DNA from: Apiotrichum sp. Y4204
Taxonomy: Eukaryota > Basidiomycota > Tremellomycetes > Trichosporonales > Trichosporonaceae
NCBI GenBank assembly: GCA_025531455.1
Contig: JAMYHL010000053.1
Location: forward strand, 248,001 to 312,000
Reading direction: 5' to 3'
DNA length: 64,000 nucleotides
This document shows positions 1 to 12,706 of this stretch, in pieces (positions within the stretch are counted from its first letter, which is position 1; each line of letters starts with the position of its first letter). Made by a program: the position numbers and the translations under genes. A model generated the notes under the pieces. It had not been told where the DNA came from. It saw only the letters and a program-made list of their open reading frames with translations, and ran no database searches.

Positions 1-366
1 CCCGAGGTACTACGAGATCGGTGCTGGCGGCGGGTCACATGGGCGGGTGTGCGCAGCTGGGTATATGTCCGGCATGTGTTCCTGTGCGCCTCCGAAAGTC
101 CATTGACAAACACATCCCATTGTTTTTGTTGTCGGATATCCATCGAGCAGCTGCCAAGACGCGATGGCCAATGGCCAAGCTGCGACACGCTGCGACATTA
201 ATGCCAGAACACCAAGCCCAAGCCCACCCCGCCCGTTCCGCTCGCGGGTAACGCCACCGACGCGCCGTTACAACCGACATGACAAAGCGCGGGTAGTGGT
301 CAGTGAGTTCAGTAGACCTGGCGCGGATAAACGTCAGCTGTCCATGTTTTGATTTGCTGGATGTTA

Positions 367-447
367 TCTGCTGGAAACTGGAAGCTAGGAAACTGGGAAA
401 CTAGGAAACTGAGAAACTGGGACACTTGGAAACTGGGAAACTGGGAG
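367..447. repeat. GAAACTGG-type minisatellite
   Basis: The stretch repeats a unit close to GGAAACTGG about eight times with small changes (GGAAACTAG, GAGAAACTGG, GGACACTTGG). It lies in the gene-poor left part of the window. Confidence 0.8.
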
Positions 448-620
448 TGCTCTCTGCCTGCTGAAGTCGGTGAACGTACGCGCCGCATCTATATGATCCC
501 CGCCACGTCCCACCTATGGAGCGCGCCGGCTGCTGGGTCATTCAGATACTGACCACTCTTCATTCGCCACCCGGCCGTGCGCGATCGACGAGCGCGAGCA
601 CATGTCCATCCCCACCCAAT

Positions 621-656
621 CTCGAATTCTCGAGTTCTCGCGTTCTCGAGTTCTCT
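621..656. repeat. TCTCGAGT-type short tandem repeat
   Basis: Three to four imperfect copies of a TTCTCGAG/TTCTCGCG unit, each containing an XhoI-like palindrome, giving several overlapping small inverted repeats. Confidence 0.7.
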
Positions 657-3600
657 CCGGCCTTCATACCGTATGCCCCACACCTCCATTCATTCGTGCT
701 CATGTGATGGACGGTGATGTCAGCGGGAAACGGCCATGAGGACGCCAGGGGCGAGGTACCCTTGTCACGCCCACATGTACAGAGTGACACCAAAAGAGGA
801 ATGGGACAGGATGCCGCCCCGGAGCATTCGAGGATCGAGGATATCGACTCGGGCCTTGGACAGCTGACATCCAGCGGCGTGACGCTGCGGGCACTGGTTA
901 TCTCCTTCTAAATTGCTAGACATTGATCACTGCTCACTAGCTTTATGTCTTGCGGGGTACGACCGCGCGACGGGATCGAAAGTGGCGACAGTTGTGATTA
1001 CAGAGTGGCAAGTCCCCCGTCGCGACCCCTGGTGTCGACGAGCTTCGAGCTGCGCCAAATACTGTAAAATAAAGCAAGATACCCGACTCTGACACAGTGC
1101 CGCCCCCCTGTCTCGCGGCTCCACAACTCGCGTCTCGAACACTTTCTCCTCGCGCGTCTCACCACACGGGGCACAATCCAGCGCGACGAGACGAGATGCG
1201 CGACGCGTCGGGAATTAAAAGGCAAAATCAATCGCTTGCAGCTACTTACAGTAGTAGTCCGTGGCACTGCCAAGCCGCGTCGCACTCCCCGGCCCCGTCC
1301 GTGTTGGACTTTGTTCCCCATCTTCCAGCTTTATCTCAGCGCTAGCCGCAGGCTACAGTACACCTCCTGTTCCCAAACGTCGCAGATCCATCGGATTCAG
1401 CAGGGGCTCGCGGCGAATGTTATCTGATCTTAGCACCACTCGGCAGAGGCGAGCCGTGCCCCCTGACCGCACCGAGAGCGAATGCTTCACTCCCGCCAGT
1501 CTCTTTCAACCAGATCGTCACCTCGCAACTCGTGCAACTGCCACTGACACCGCCACACTTGTACACCCACACACAGTCGCTGGGTCAGGTCGCGAGCCAG
1601 AATCTTGCGGGTGGCTCCATTACAGCACGTATGCCGGCACCCCGCCTTCCGTGATTCTGCGGCGCGGCGCGGCCCAGCACGGCTTAGCGCGGACACTGCC
1701 CATATCCCAAGCAGGTCTATGCTCTCGTGATGCAGACCGGCTCCGAAGCTCCGAGGATTCGAGGGCTTCGACGCCACCGCGACCTCCGAGGAAGCGCGAC
1801 GCGGGCGGGAACAAGAGGGAACGACATCGGATCTGGCTGGATCGCGGTAGGTGTCTCACGGGCATTCCAGCGGCTGGGCAATAGCACCACCGCGCCCGGA
1901 GAGCATACTGTACGACTTGGCGCCAGGTAACACCGGTGACCTGTCGATCTACCAGGGCAGGTGCCTCTGTTCCTCGACCTCGAGACCTCGAGACCACACT
2001 GCCCAGTTCCTGATCACCCCGTCGCCCTCGATCTCGATCTCCGATTGCTGCGCTCCCTTGCAAATGCTTCAGTTGGTCGGCTTTCCGAGTGTTTGTACAA
2101 TGGCTCAAGGCCCGTGAGGTTGCATGCCGGCATGCCTTGCTCGCACCGCGACGCCGCGATCAGGCTGGCGGACATGGCGTGCCTGTGCCTCTGGTGCCTC
2201 GCTTGCGGTTGTGCCCTTGTTTTCTCGCCAGTAGAAATTTTTGCCAGTTCACGTCGCGCAAAGTCTCGATGGTAGTGAGTAGGCGGCGAGCAGTGCTCAG
2301 TGGACACTTGGGCTAAAAGCAGCGATGTGCGCGTGAGCTCTTCCCATACAGACGCTTGTGGTGGAGAAAGAGTGGCAGCGATGCGGCACGCTCGCACGAG
2401 TTGCACGATCGGCGCTCGCCCCGGTCTCCAGGGACGGCCGGCACACATCCCACACGTTCCAGTGCCCAGTTCCTGGATTCCTCTCCGCATGGCGTGAAGG
2501 CGACAGCGGACAGCGGGCAGCGGACAGCGGCTCGCAAAGGTTTTGTGGTTCTGTTTCGGTTGGGGAGTGAGTAACCGCCCGCTGGGCGCGACAATCTCCG
2601 CCGATTCCCATTCAATATATCCACGCTTTTGCACCCCATTTTCTGGGACCGTTGGAGATGCGGCTACTGTACAAGCTTGTTGGGGCAAGGTTTGGGGATC
2701 ATGAGCTGGAGCCCCGAGAACATGTCTTGTTGGGGTCGTGAGACGGGGTGTGTTGTGTGTTCCTCCGTCGCCAAAAAACGATTCTCAGGCGTCGAGCTTG
2801 GGGACCATTTTTCTGAACCCCACCCCGTAGCCGCAGCCGCAGCCGCTCGGCGCCGTTATCTCCGTATACCGCGTTCCTCCGCGACAGGCGCGCGTTCCTC
2901 GGTTCCTCTGCGTTCCTCGCGACCGAGTACACCACAGAGCCAGCTGGGAGCGCGGCGGCAATAGGCCTTGTCGGGAGGGCTGTGTGTTCTAGATGTATCG
3001 CCGAGCCTTAAGTTTCTCTGTTATCGGCTAGTGGCAGTCACCTGGAGCCTCGTGCGTCCACTCTGGATTGCTAGTAGCGAGTGTTAGCGTGTTAGTCCAG
3101 CTCGAGACAGCCGCAGCATGCATGCACCTCTGCATGAATGCCACCTGTAGGGCCACCAAAGGAGGGGGCCACCAAGGGAGGGATCGAGGGACAGTACAAT
3201 ACATGCCATGTCCGCGATCGGACGCAATACGGATCCCGGCCAGCGAGTCCTGCCGCGCGTGGCGAATAAATAGATGATAACGATGCAAAGTCCACTAGTC
3301 CACTCCTGGCCCTGTTCATTAGCCCCGGAGAAGGTTTAGCGCCAGCGCGCATGCGCGCGACGTCCGTCCGCGATCGCGGGGGCGTGATCGGGGCTAAGCG
3401 ACTAGCGGCCGCGGGAGGCCGAGAGAGGATGACGACGAGCGCGGCTAGCTGCGATCACGATCAGAAATCGCGATCACAAAGGTCTGGATTTCTGCTCTGG
3501 ATTTCCAGAAATCTTTGTGCTAGTGGTCTAGTGGCAATGTTTGGAGGTTTAGACGGCATGGGAGGTTAGTGGCAGTGGCAGTCTCACTCTGGAACCAGAA

Positions 3601-5658
3601 TACAGAATATCCTGTCGCGCTGTCGCTGCCACTCGCACTTGTACTGCCGTACAGTAGTGATTCGCACAGTGTTTTTTTTTTGGTTTCTGCTACCAGCCGG
3701 CGGAGTTGTCTCCTTCTCTCTGTGTCGCACCGTCTGTAGTCTTCCTCACGTCTCGGTGGGGTTTGGAGCTGTGGAGCGGCTATATCCCGCTGTCGCATCT
3801 ACCACCACATACGACTGCACATTCGGTAGATTTCGCCACCCAGTCTGCCGCATCCCCATCGTTCTCCATCTCTCCACCTCCATCTCTCCAAGTGCTCGGT
3901 CCTTTCTTCCGATCAAGATCGCCAGCCAGAACCAGGGAGCACGACAGCACGACGTCATCCGCGACGCGTCCATTCCCCAGTGGCCAGTGGACTATTGACA
4001 TTTGTTCTACCTGTCCCAGTGCCGAGTGTGGCTCAATTAACGCCGCAGACACAGATCAGTGTTCAGTCATGTGCGCGTCACGCTTGTCTCAGCTTTTGCC
4101 ATGCCGCGCCGGCCGCCGTCTGTAGGCTACAGTCCGTGAGGAATTGTGCTACCTGTGTTTTCCACCTCGGGCGGTTACCGCTGCTTACTCTATACCCTCA
4201 ATCACAGCTGACCGTGTTTGGACACCGTTACATTGACGCATATTGACGCGACTAGCCGAGTTTCACCCGGAAAAAAAAAGAAGCGCACGCCCATCCCCAG
4301 ATTATTCATGTCGGTATCCGCCCGTCCATATCGCATGTCTCGTCTCGCAAGATCATGATTGCCCGTTCCACCCGCCATTCAGCAGTCATATCTGGCGCGC
4401 CATTGAGTGCCTCGAAGGACCGAATGGAATGGCCGAGTTTAACCAAGAGACGACGCGTGTGACCCCCGTCTTGCATGGATCAATGAGAGCTGGAGAGTGG
4501 GTCGCGTCACGCGTCACGCTGCGGCAGTGGTGGTACGCATATTGGCCGCAACCGATCACTAGTAGTTAGTTGTCTCCCTCTCTTGGCTCGGTGTGCTCCC
4601 CCTACTCACCCCATCCGAAGCGTTATGCTCCATGCTCTGCACTCTCCGATGTTGGCTAACAAGCATGATTCCGCGGTCATGTGCGTTCCAGGGTGGCGCA
4701 TGCCGTCCGCCTTATTCTTCCACGGCATCTCGTCATCCGCGCACAGGCAGGTAACGAGTAACCCCGCCCATGTCTGTACGTACTCGGTCGCAGTGGCTGT
4801 GGGTGGGAACTCTGTCTGGAGATCTCGCGACCCGACACCGCGTTCCAATTCGACGTGACGGTGGCGAGTGGCGAGATTGGGGATTCAGGAGGATTGCGTT
4901 TTGTTGTTTGTTTTGTGGATTGTTTTTGTGTTTTTGTGTGTTGTGGTTGCTGTGGTTGGGCTCTTTGTTGGGGCGTTTCTCGTCATGTGTTGGAGCTTGG
5001 TTTCCAGAGACTCACTCTCATTAATCACGCTCAGCTGAAGACTGCTCAAGAAATACATGTACCCCGGGATTCGTCCGGGTTGACCTATCTGCAGTCGATT
5101 GTCGAGAACGATACACCCCACGAAGCCGCTTCGCTATCCACTTCACTGACATCCACTGACACGAGGGGTAGGGCACCCACTGATCCGATCGATCCGAAAA
5201 GTTTACTCGCTGGGATCTCTGGAACTCTCCCGATAGGGGGATTTAAACTCGTGCTAATATCTACTGGGGCAGAGGATTGCTTCTGGCAGTTGCGATATCG
5301 TGGGTATGAAGTGTATGAAGTGGGATATCAAGGTAGGTTTGCTGGACCGGCTCCTTCGGCTGGTCGGTGTCCGCCCGACCAGGTGTCGCAACCGTCAGAA
5401 GGCAACGAAGGCAACACTGTAACCTTTGCGAAAGCGCTCACTGTCGGATAGTCAACCGAGCGATCTGAGCTTATGCGTTGAGTCCGTGATAGTAGCCACT
5501 CGCCACAGCAAGGATCGCAAGGACATCGCGGCGGCAAGTTTTACTGAAACCTGCCGAGTCGCGAGGCGCGGAAACTAGAAACGTAAACCGAGCCAAAATT
5601 TTCGGCAACCAAAGATAAACACGAAAAAGCGACGCAAGACGTCTCTCGACACTCTGGC

Positions 5659-5740
5659 TGCCCCGTAGCCGACTTGAACGACTGACCTTGTCATGACTGT
5701 GCAGTACTAGTGACACGCTCTACCACTGAGCTAACGGGGC
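5659..5740 (-). tRNA. tRNA-Thr(AGT) with a 10-nt intron
   Basis: Read on the minus strand the sequence folds as a full cloverleaf. The acceptor stem GCCCCGT/ACGGGGC is perfect over 7 bp with discriminator A. The D arm is GCTC/GAGC. The anticodon stem is TGTCA/TGACA with loop C-T-AGT-A, giving anticodon AGT (Thr). The T arm is AGTCG/CGGCT with loop TTCAAGT. A 10-nt intron sits one base 3' of the anticodon, the canonical place. A T5 stretch about 30 nt downstream on the minus strand could terminate Pol III. Confidence 0.93.
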
Positions 5741-8700
5741 ACGACGGGGTTTTCGGGGGGCGAGGGTCGGCGTGGCGCTCAGGTGCACGAATCTGCAGTG
5801 CAGGGCATGGGCGGATGGAGGTGTTTGAGCCGTATTGGCGCCCACGGAAGTCAGCTGTCGGCTTTTTCTCAACACCGTCCATCTTGTACCTGTCGAGTTG
5901 ACGGTGGGTATCGACGACATGATGGTGGGCCTTTAGGACGTGGCTTGACCGTACATCTGCCACGGACTCAGTAACCCTCAACTGCTGGGTCGACGGTTAG
6001 GTACAGTGGTGTGACGATAGTGGCACACAGTTGTGCACGGAGACATTTACCGTGTACAACTGTACAATATGTACAGTTCATGCTGTACAAGAGCAAGAAA
6101 ACCGTGGGGCGTTTCAGGCGTTTCCCCCACCCCACGTTCTCGAGCTCTCGTCGATACTCGGTGTCTGCTGTTTGAGAGTCGGCGCCATAAGCCACTGCCC
6201 AAACATACCCAACAGGCAGGGTTTGGAGAGCTCGTCTCTGTGGCAGGGACAAAGGTGACCGCCGAATGACATATGGGAGTGAACGTGATAACTGTATGGA
6301 AGTGGTAGGATCCAGAGGAGAAACCGCTACATGGCCGTTGACGTCTGCATGTCCTCGCTAAGGCTGTATGTATGCTGCATGTCCTCGCTGAGGCATACGT
6401 CGACTGCAACTAAACACCGCTGCTGAACTCTGCGCTGCCAAGAGAGAAGTAGACATGATGCGCGCTGAGCACCCTCGCCGTTGATAACAGCCACGGCACG
6501 CGCGCAGCATACGGTACCTGTCCCGCTGTACACTGTGCATTCCACAGTCCTGACATACAATACATATATATATGATCCAGCATCGCCGATCGAGCTCCGA
6601 GCTCCGAAGACCGCGGACCGCGGACCGAGGGCCAGGAATCATGATTAAGAGAGTTTGGCACACAGAGTTAACGCCCCGCCACCGGGATCGGGACGAGTAA
6701 GCGCAGTGGCTCACGATCGTCACCGCGTCACCGCGTCACAAGTAGCTCTCTTACACCCTACATTCTCAACCGTCACCGCGCCACCGCGAGCAGAGTCGGA
6801 GGATGCTATGTTTTCATCTAGGTCGCACCCTCTGCGTCACACCTCGCCGACGTCGAGCTGAGCGACCACGAGCGGGCCGGCGAGCACCGTGCTCGAGAGG
6901 GTTCGGAGCCCCGCCATCTGAGATTAGACAGAGACGGCAGCCACGAGAATCCGTCCACTGGTGGAAGCCACGGACCGGACGTCGACCACGCCGTCACTCT
7001 CGATAGGCGGGCTGGAGTCTGTCACGGAATCGTGGAGCGCGTGGTGGGGATATCTCGGCCTGTTTGTAGTCTTCCTATTCTTATTGCACCTCCTAGATGA
7101 TCCATGTCTACAGTTGCATCTGCATAATGGTTGACGTGACAGAGACATCGCCAGATGGCCAGATGACCATTAGAGATATTGTTGCCCATCAAGTTTGATC
7201 ACAGACAGAATGGCTATTTGGACGATTATGTTTGGTGAGATCTTTACATCACGATCCACCACTGTGTACATCACGTGATCCCAGACTGTCCCTTCACTCG
7301 CTCTTCCGGCGGTGGCAGTTGCCGGGGACACACACCCGCGCCTCGCACTAGTATATTGCATACAAGCGCTAGCCCCGCCAGCGTGGTGTCGCGGCGTCGC
7401 GGTGTCGCGGTGTCGTGTGGTGACAGTGCGATGGTAATAATGTCGGGAGATGTGATCCGTAGATGTCCCGGTCTGTCTCCCGAAAGCGTTTTGTGCCCGG
7501 TGCACCAGGCCACCAGGGCCGTGTGGCTGACCGCCCTCATGACCTGACGGCCTGACGGGGAGGGCAGAGTGGGTGCGCGGGTATCAGTTCTCTTGCTCTC
7601 TTGATCTTCTGCACGTCAGATGATGCTACCGTTTCTGTCCTCCGCTTGCTTTGTAGCTTTGCTAGTCGCTTTCCTGTGGGCGCCTCACAAACTCCCAACC
7701 TGTTCCATGTCCCATGTTCTACTATTGCCCTCACCCGACCTGATCTTGTTCCCCCCCCCGGCCTCCCTTGTCTCTCTACCTACCCTTTTTTCCCTCTCCG
7801 TCGCTGTCCCATGTCCCATGTCCCATGTTCCCTTGTTCCCTATGTCCCGGTCTCCCGGCCGTGCTGCCAAACCGGCTTTTGCATCCCCCGGCGCCCGGGC
7901 CGACCGGGCTGACCGGGCTGACCAGGCTGGGCAGGCTGGGCGCGGGGCATGACCTGTGCACATGTTGCAGGCTGCCCTGCACTCTGCCCTGCCCTGCACC
8001 CATGCAGACAATAGCATGATGCACGCTATGCTCCATTAACAATTGCATACAGCCAAAGCCTAATTGCCATAGACAGAAAAGCTCATGGTGTTAAGTATCT
8101 TTGAGACGATGGGTTAATAGTAGAGCTAATCAGAAAGTCAAGTAGCCATACTAAATAGCTGTAATCAAAGTCGGACACAGCGCCACGCCACCACACGCCC
8201 TTTTACCCCTTTTGTCCCCCCTTTTTGAGCCCCTTTGTCGCCGACCCCCTGCGCCCCCTTTGTTGCCCCACCCCGCCCTCTCCCCTCTCGGCCCTCTCTT
8301 TCTCTTCGCCCGTGGACTTTTGGCTCTCGCTCGGCGGGCTCGGGTTGGGCTTGGTGTCTCCGTCCTGCAAGCTCTACACCCATATGCACGATACAGTCTT
8401 CCACCAGATGTGCACCCGTGGCCACCTGGTCACCTATTCCCTCCTCCAACTGATCTCTACCTTGCTCTCGCGTAGCCTACTTTCCCCTCCTCGCGGGCTC
8501 CTCTTTTTGCTAGACCAGATGACTCTCTCTCTTCTGGGTGTCCCTCCCTCTCGCCTGCACTTGCGCGCGCACTGACCCCCTCTCTGGCCCCTGTCCTAGT
8601 GGGTTGTCTCGTGTCAGAGTGTGTCTCCCATTCCATCACCCTTTCCTCCCCCGCCCTGCCCTGTGCGGCCTTGGGCCTTGTGCACCTTGTGGACCACCTG

Positions 8701-9603
8701 CGCCTTCCCCTTGCACTTTCCCGCGCACTCTCTCCCTTCTCTCTCGTACCACCACCAGACCATCAACCACCCAGTACCACAACCACACCACTGGCCACAC
8801 CACTGCCAACCCCCATCATCCACCAGGCCACCAGCACACACCACTCCACTCTGTGCGCGCGTACTTTGTGTCTTCCCCTCCGCACTCCACTTTGTCTTCC
8901 CTTCCCTCCTCCTCCCCTCTGGTATTGCTCGTTCTCGTTCCTCCGTGTCCGAGCTTAGTACGCTTCCTGTCCGGCGCATCAACTACGCCTGCTCGTCTCG
9001 CCCCTCCTTGACTCGCCGTTCGACACCTCCGTTTGCCGCCGTCGCCGGTCCCGAGTCGTTTCTTGTCGCGTCCCCCAGCTTCCGAGTCTTCATCAACCTC
9101 TCTATTCACGCTCACGATCCACCCCTCGCGCGACGAGGCGCAAAGGGCACGTCCGTCACTCCGGCTTCCCATCTTCCCTCCTCCCCACCCACCAGCCTCT
9201 TCACTTCTCCCACGTCACGCATTTTGACACCACACGCACACACACCACTCACCCCCCACTCTCCTCTCCATTCCATCTCATCAATCATCACCCACATCCC
9301 CATCCCCTTGCATTGCACGACGTAGACTTGCATTTCCCCATCAAGCCCCCGCCCAGCGTCCGAGTCCATTCTCCGCATCGCGCAGCTCGTACCCTTCTTG
9401 TCTGCGCCCAGCCCGCCTCGCCGCTGCTCAACGCCACGACGACCCTCTGAGTGACGTCCAATCGTCACCCCGCAATCCGCGTTTCTCAAACACGGTAGCA
9501 CATCCGCGCTCCCCTCTCCCTCACACACACACACCAACACACATCACACCCTGCCTCCACGCGGCATTCATCTTGATCCCCTCTCCACCCCATCCGTCCT
9601 ATC
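5741..9603. other. Intergenic; right part is the pyrimidine-rich leader of RAC1
   Basis: No coding gene is supported. From about 8170 the plus strand becomes strongly C/T-rich almost continuously up to the RAC1 start codon, as expected of a long fungal promoter and 5' leader. Small tandem repeats lie at about 7380-7415 (CGGTGTCG units) and 7890-7940 (GGGCTGACC units). Confidence 0.5.
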
Positions 9604-10728
9604 ATGGCCAGCATGAACGGGCGTAACATCAAATGTAAGCAAGGACGTTGCGACGGAGCGCCGCCGGGTGCCGATTGAGGGCAATGCGACACGTGTCGTG
9701 CTTGGCCTCCGCCGCAAAGCCCTTGCTTGGGCGTTCCGTCCGACCCGACGCGTCAATCGCGTTCCACATCCACACAACATTGCTGACTTCTCAGGTGTCG
9801 TTGTTGGAGACGGTGCTGTTGGCAAGGTGAGTAGCCAAGACTTTTGCCACTGGACATGGGGGGATCTGCTCTGCAGCGCGCAGCGCAAAAGGAGACGCGT
9901 GGTTGTCGATCTGACCCGCCCGCCTTCCCCCTCGCCACCGCATGCGCTCCTGCCGCTCACACTTACAGACCTGTCTTCTCATCTCCTATACGACCAACGC
10001 ATTTCCCGGCGAGTATGTCCCGACCGTCTTTGACAACTACTCGTCCCAAGTGATCGTTGACGGCATGACCGTTTCTCTTGGCCTCTGGGACACTGCTGGA
10101 CAGGTACGTGGCGAGTCAAAACTATATCTCCCCACACTGCTTCGAATGCTAATACTCCACAGGAAGACTACGAGTGGGTCTGCTGACGCTTGTTATAAGC
10201 GCGCCATCTACACCGCAGTGTATTCTAACGTTACAGCCGTCTCCGTCCTCTCTCGTACCCGCAGACGGATGTCTTCCTCCTCTGCTTCTCCATTGTCTCG
10301 CCCCCAAGCTTTGAGAACATCCGGACCAAGTGGTGGCCCGAGATTCAGCACCACTGTGAGCCCTTTTGGCGCTGGATCTAAATTTGCCTAAACTGACTCC
10401 CGCAGCGCCCGGAACGCCCATCATTCTCGTGGGCACCAAGCTCGACCTCCGGGAGGACGCCTCCCAGCACGAGAAGCTGCGTGAAAGGCGACAGGCGCCG
10501 ATTCAGTACGCGCAGGGCGTGGCATTGGCAAACGACATCAAGGCCGCGCGGTACCTTGAGTGCTCGGCTCTCACGCAGCAGAATCTGAAGAATGTGTTTG
10601 ACGAGGCCATCCGGACTGTTCGTGAGTAGAAATGTCATTTTGCTGCGGATCCCGCTGACTTGTTAGTCAACCCCAACCGCCGTGCAGGCAAGCCCAAGAA
10701 GCCGGGACCCAACTGCGTCCTCATGTGA
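9604..10728 (+). CDS. RAC1: Rho-family small GTPase Rac1
   Basis: Molecular switch at the plasma membrane that controls polarised growth, actin and morphogenesis. Exons: 9604-9634, 9795-9826, 9969-10103, 10163-10173, 10237-10355, 10406-10621, 10667-10728; joined they keep phase and give 201 aa. Visible motifs: P-loop GDGAVGKT (residues 15-22), effector loop around [11 protein letters not shown]3 DTAGQ (62-66), switch [18 protein letters not shown]4 GTKLD, and a SALTQ G5 motif. The tail has a basic stretch (NRRAGKPKK) and a CAAX box CVLM for prenylation. The effector and insert regions fit Rac better than Cdc42 or Rho. Exon 4 is only 11 nt and codes switch II residues E-D-Y-D. The start is the first ATG before the conserved strand 1. 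Confidence 0.96.
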
Positions 10729-11782
10729 ACATTTCATTCTTGCAACCCCACGACCATGCGCTTGCGCGCCTTACGCAGCGCTTGCGCTATACGCCATGCC
10801 ATCCACGCTCTTGATCCGTTGATTTAATACGGTGCTCTTGAGTAGGGGTCAGTACCCCGTTGCTCAGACCCGCCTCTCTCGATCTTCCTCCTCTCTACAC
10901 ATTCCTGCTTCCTCTTCCTCCCCTTTTCTGTCTTGGCTGTAACGACATGGGCGACTCAGTGTTATGAGCACGAACTTCCTTTCCTTTTACACGTACACGC
11001 AGAACCGAGCCACGCCAGCACCAGTGCGCCAGTGCCAGACACATTGTCGTTGCTGGATATCGCACGTTCCATTTCACTTCCATTCTCCTATCACCTACCG
11101 CCTACCTATCTATCTATCCTCAACCTAGCACTTAGCGCCTGGCTCACATGACGTCTGCTATGTTCCCTCGTTCTGTACCACCATAAGCCTTGCATCCGAC
11201 CCACCTACCTTGTCTATAAAACGGTCACGGCCCGATGGAGTCGTGCTGGCAGCGAAAGGATGGCTGAGCTGAGGCAGCCGCGGGTGTTTGTGTGAGGTCG
11301 TGTGGCATATCGTAAGCTAACCGGTTTACTGACTCGAGTGATATATTGACCGATGCTTTGAGTCGTGAACCGCGCTGAGATACCAAGTGCCATCACCGGC
11401 TAAGCATTACACTCGTAGCGGGTCGACCCGGAGATGTTGGGGGAGCTCGGACAAGTGCGGCACGACACAAGGAACGGCAGTCTGGGAAGGCGAGTCGTGC
11501 AAGTCGTTCAACCCAGAGCGTGGTCCGTGCCCACATGGACCGTGATCCAGTCCTGTGCTTGTTCGGGGAGTGCTCGGGAGCCGTGCGTGATGGTGCGCGA
11601 CTGCCAATGCGGCTCTTGTACTGTATCCCAACGAGATCCATGCCATGCTTTCTGACAAAACCCTCTTTCTGCTGCCGCAGTTGATAGACGTGCGCCTGCC
11701 GTCCTGTCCCACCACGGCGTCATAATACTCTGAGCAGCATGTATCATGATAAGCCCAACTGCAGCTATGCCACACTATGCAT
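10729..11782. other. Convergent 3' intergenic region
   Basis: Lies between the ends of RAC1 (+) and the cytidine deaminase (-). It holds C/T-rich and CTAT-rich stretches and no supported gene. Confidence 0.6.
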
Positions 11783-12706
11783 CTAGAAGCCGAGGTTCTC
11801 GGGCCCAAAGCTGACAGGCAAAAGCTCCTCGACCGTGAGGGCAAGCACATAGGCGGGGTCGACGCCGAGCTTGCGCTTGTCGTTGCCGGTAGTAATCCAC
11901 TCGGGCGGCGCGTCCCTCCCCGCAAGTCCCTCAGTCTCGTACGCCGCCGAGACGACGTACACGACCCCTTCGAGGGGCATAAACTCGCGCAGCACCTGGC
12001 GGCAGATTCCGCAGGGCGACGTCGTCGGTGCCGGCACATCCGAAACCACCACGGCAGCGACGATGCGTGTGTGGCCCTCAGACTGGAGTCAGAGGAGAGG
12101 GATAAAAAAGGGGAATACATATAAAAGCTCACGATTGCTTTAGTCACCGCTGTGCGCTCGGCGCAGATCCCGGCGCCTGCCGTCAGCGACATCGCGATGG
12201 GCGCTTGCTTCTTGGGGGCGCGGTGGGGGTCGTGGATCGTGCATCTTGGGTGCGACTCGGACTCGAACTGCGACTCGGACTGCGACTCGGACTGCGACTC
12301 GGACTGCGACTCGGACTCGGACTCGGACTCGGACTAGGAAAACTACTGGTGCTGGGCCCAGCCGCGCTCCCAGGCAGCCATTTCACCCGCGCGCGCCGCG
12401 CCGCTTCCCGCGCTGTGGTTCCAGCGCCGCTCGAGCAGTCACTCACCGTAGCTTGCGTTCTCAACGTTACATCCGCCCACGAGCGTGCCGTCTGCGGTGA
12501 GGAGCGCGGCGCCGACCCTGGTGTGAGTGGGGGTACGCTCAGGCGGGAGGGGGGGAGTCTTACCGGAACTTGGAGTAGGGCGCGTATGCGCGGTCGCGTG
12601 CTGTCGTCAGTGGAAGCTTGGGAGCTAGCCGTGCGGTGACGACTTCCCGGGGGTACGCACACTTGAAGGCGAGCTGTATGCCCTTGTGCAGCGTTACCGG
12701 GTCCAT
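11783..12706 (-). CDS. CDD1: Cytidine deaminase (tetrameric, zinc-dependent)
   Basis: Hydrolytic deamination of cytidine and deoxycytidine to uridine and deoxyuridine in pyrimidine salvage; cytosolic. Exons on the minus strand: 12661-12706, 12564-12600, 12447-12517, 12133-12176, 11783-12082; phases agree and give 165 aa, the usual size of homotetrameric CDAs. Zinc ligands are C56 (in GAGICAERT), C90 and C93 (in SPCGICRQVL), with catalytic E58. The 34-residue and 3-residue spacings equal those of the human enzyme. APYSKFRVGAALL and GGCNVENASYG are the substrate-binding motifs. The third intron (12177-12446) is long for this genome and carries a hexamer repeat. The gene diverges from OLA1 over 384 bp. 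Confidence 0.96.
12252..12336. repeat. GACTCG/GACTGC hexamer repeat in the CDD1 intron
   Basis: About 14 hexamers of GACTCG or GACTGC, in alternating higher-order order, lie inside intron 3 of the cytidine deaminase gene. The repeat keeps a 6-nt period through its whole length. Confidence 0.85.

Larger units (their letters stand above)
1..5658. other. Region without a supportable gene
   Basis: I find no run of splice-linked, family-like coding sequence on either strand. Open frames exist (the longest about 200 codons) but their translations are compositionally random and carry no recognisable domain. The region has short direct repeats and many short GC-rich words. It could be an unannotated non-coding locus, a decayed element or a chromosome-structural region; the sequence alone does not decide. 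Confidence 0.5.

Noticed and set aside
4855..5451. 198-codon plus-strand frame in the gene-poor left region
   Set aside because: No ATG at its start, a low-complexity Cys/Phe/Val beginning, no domain and no clear splice partners.
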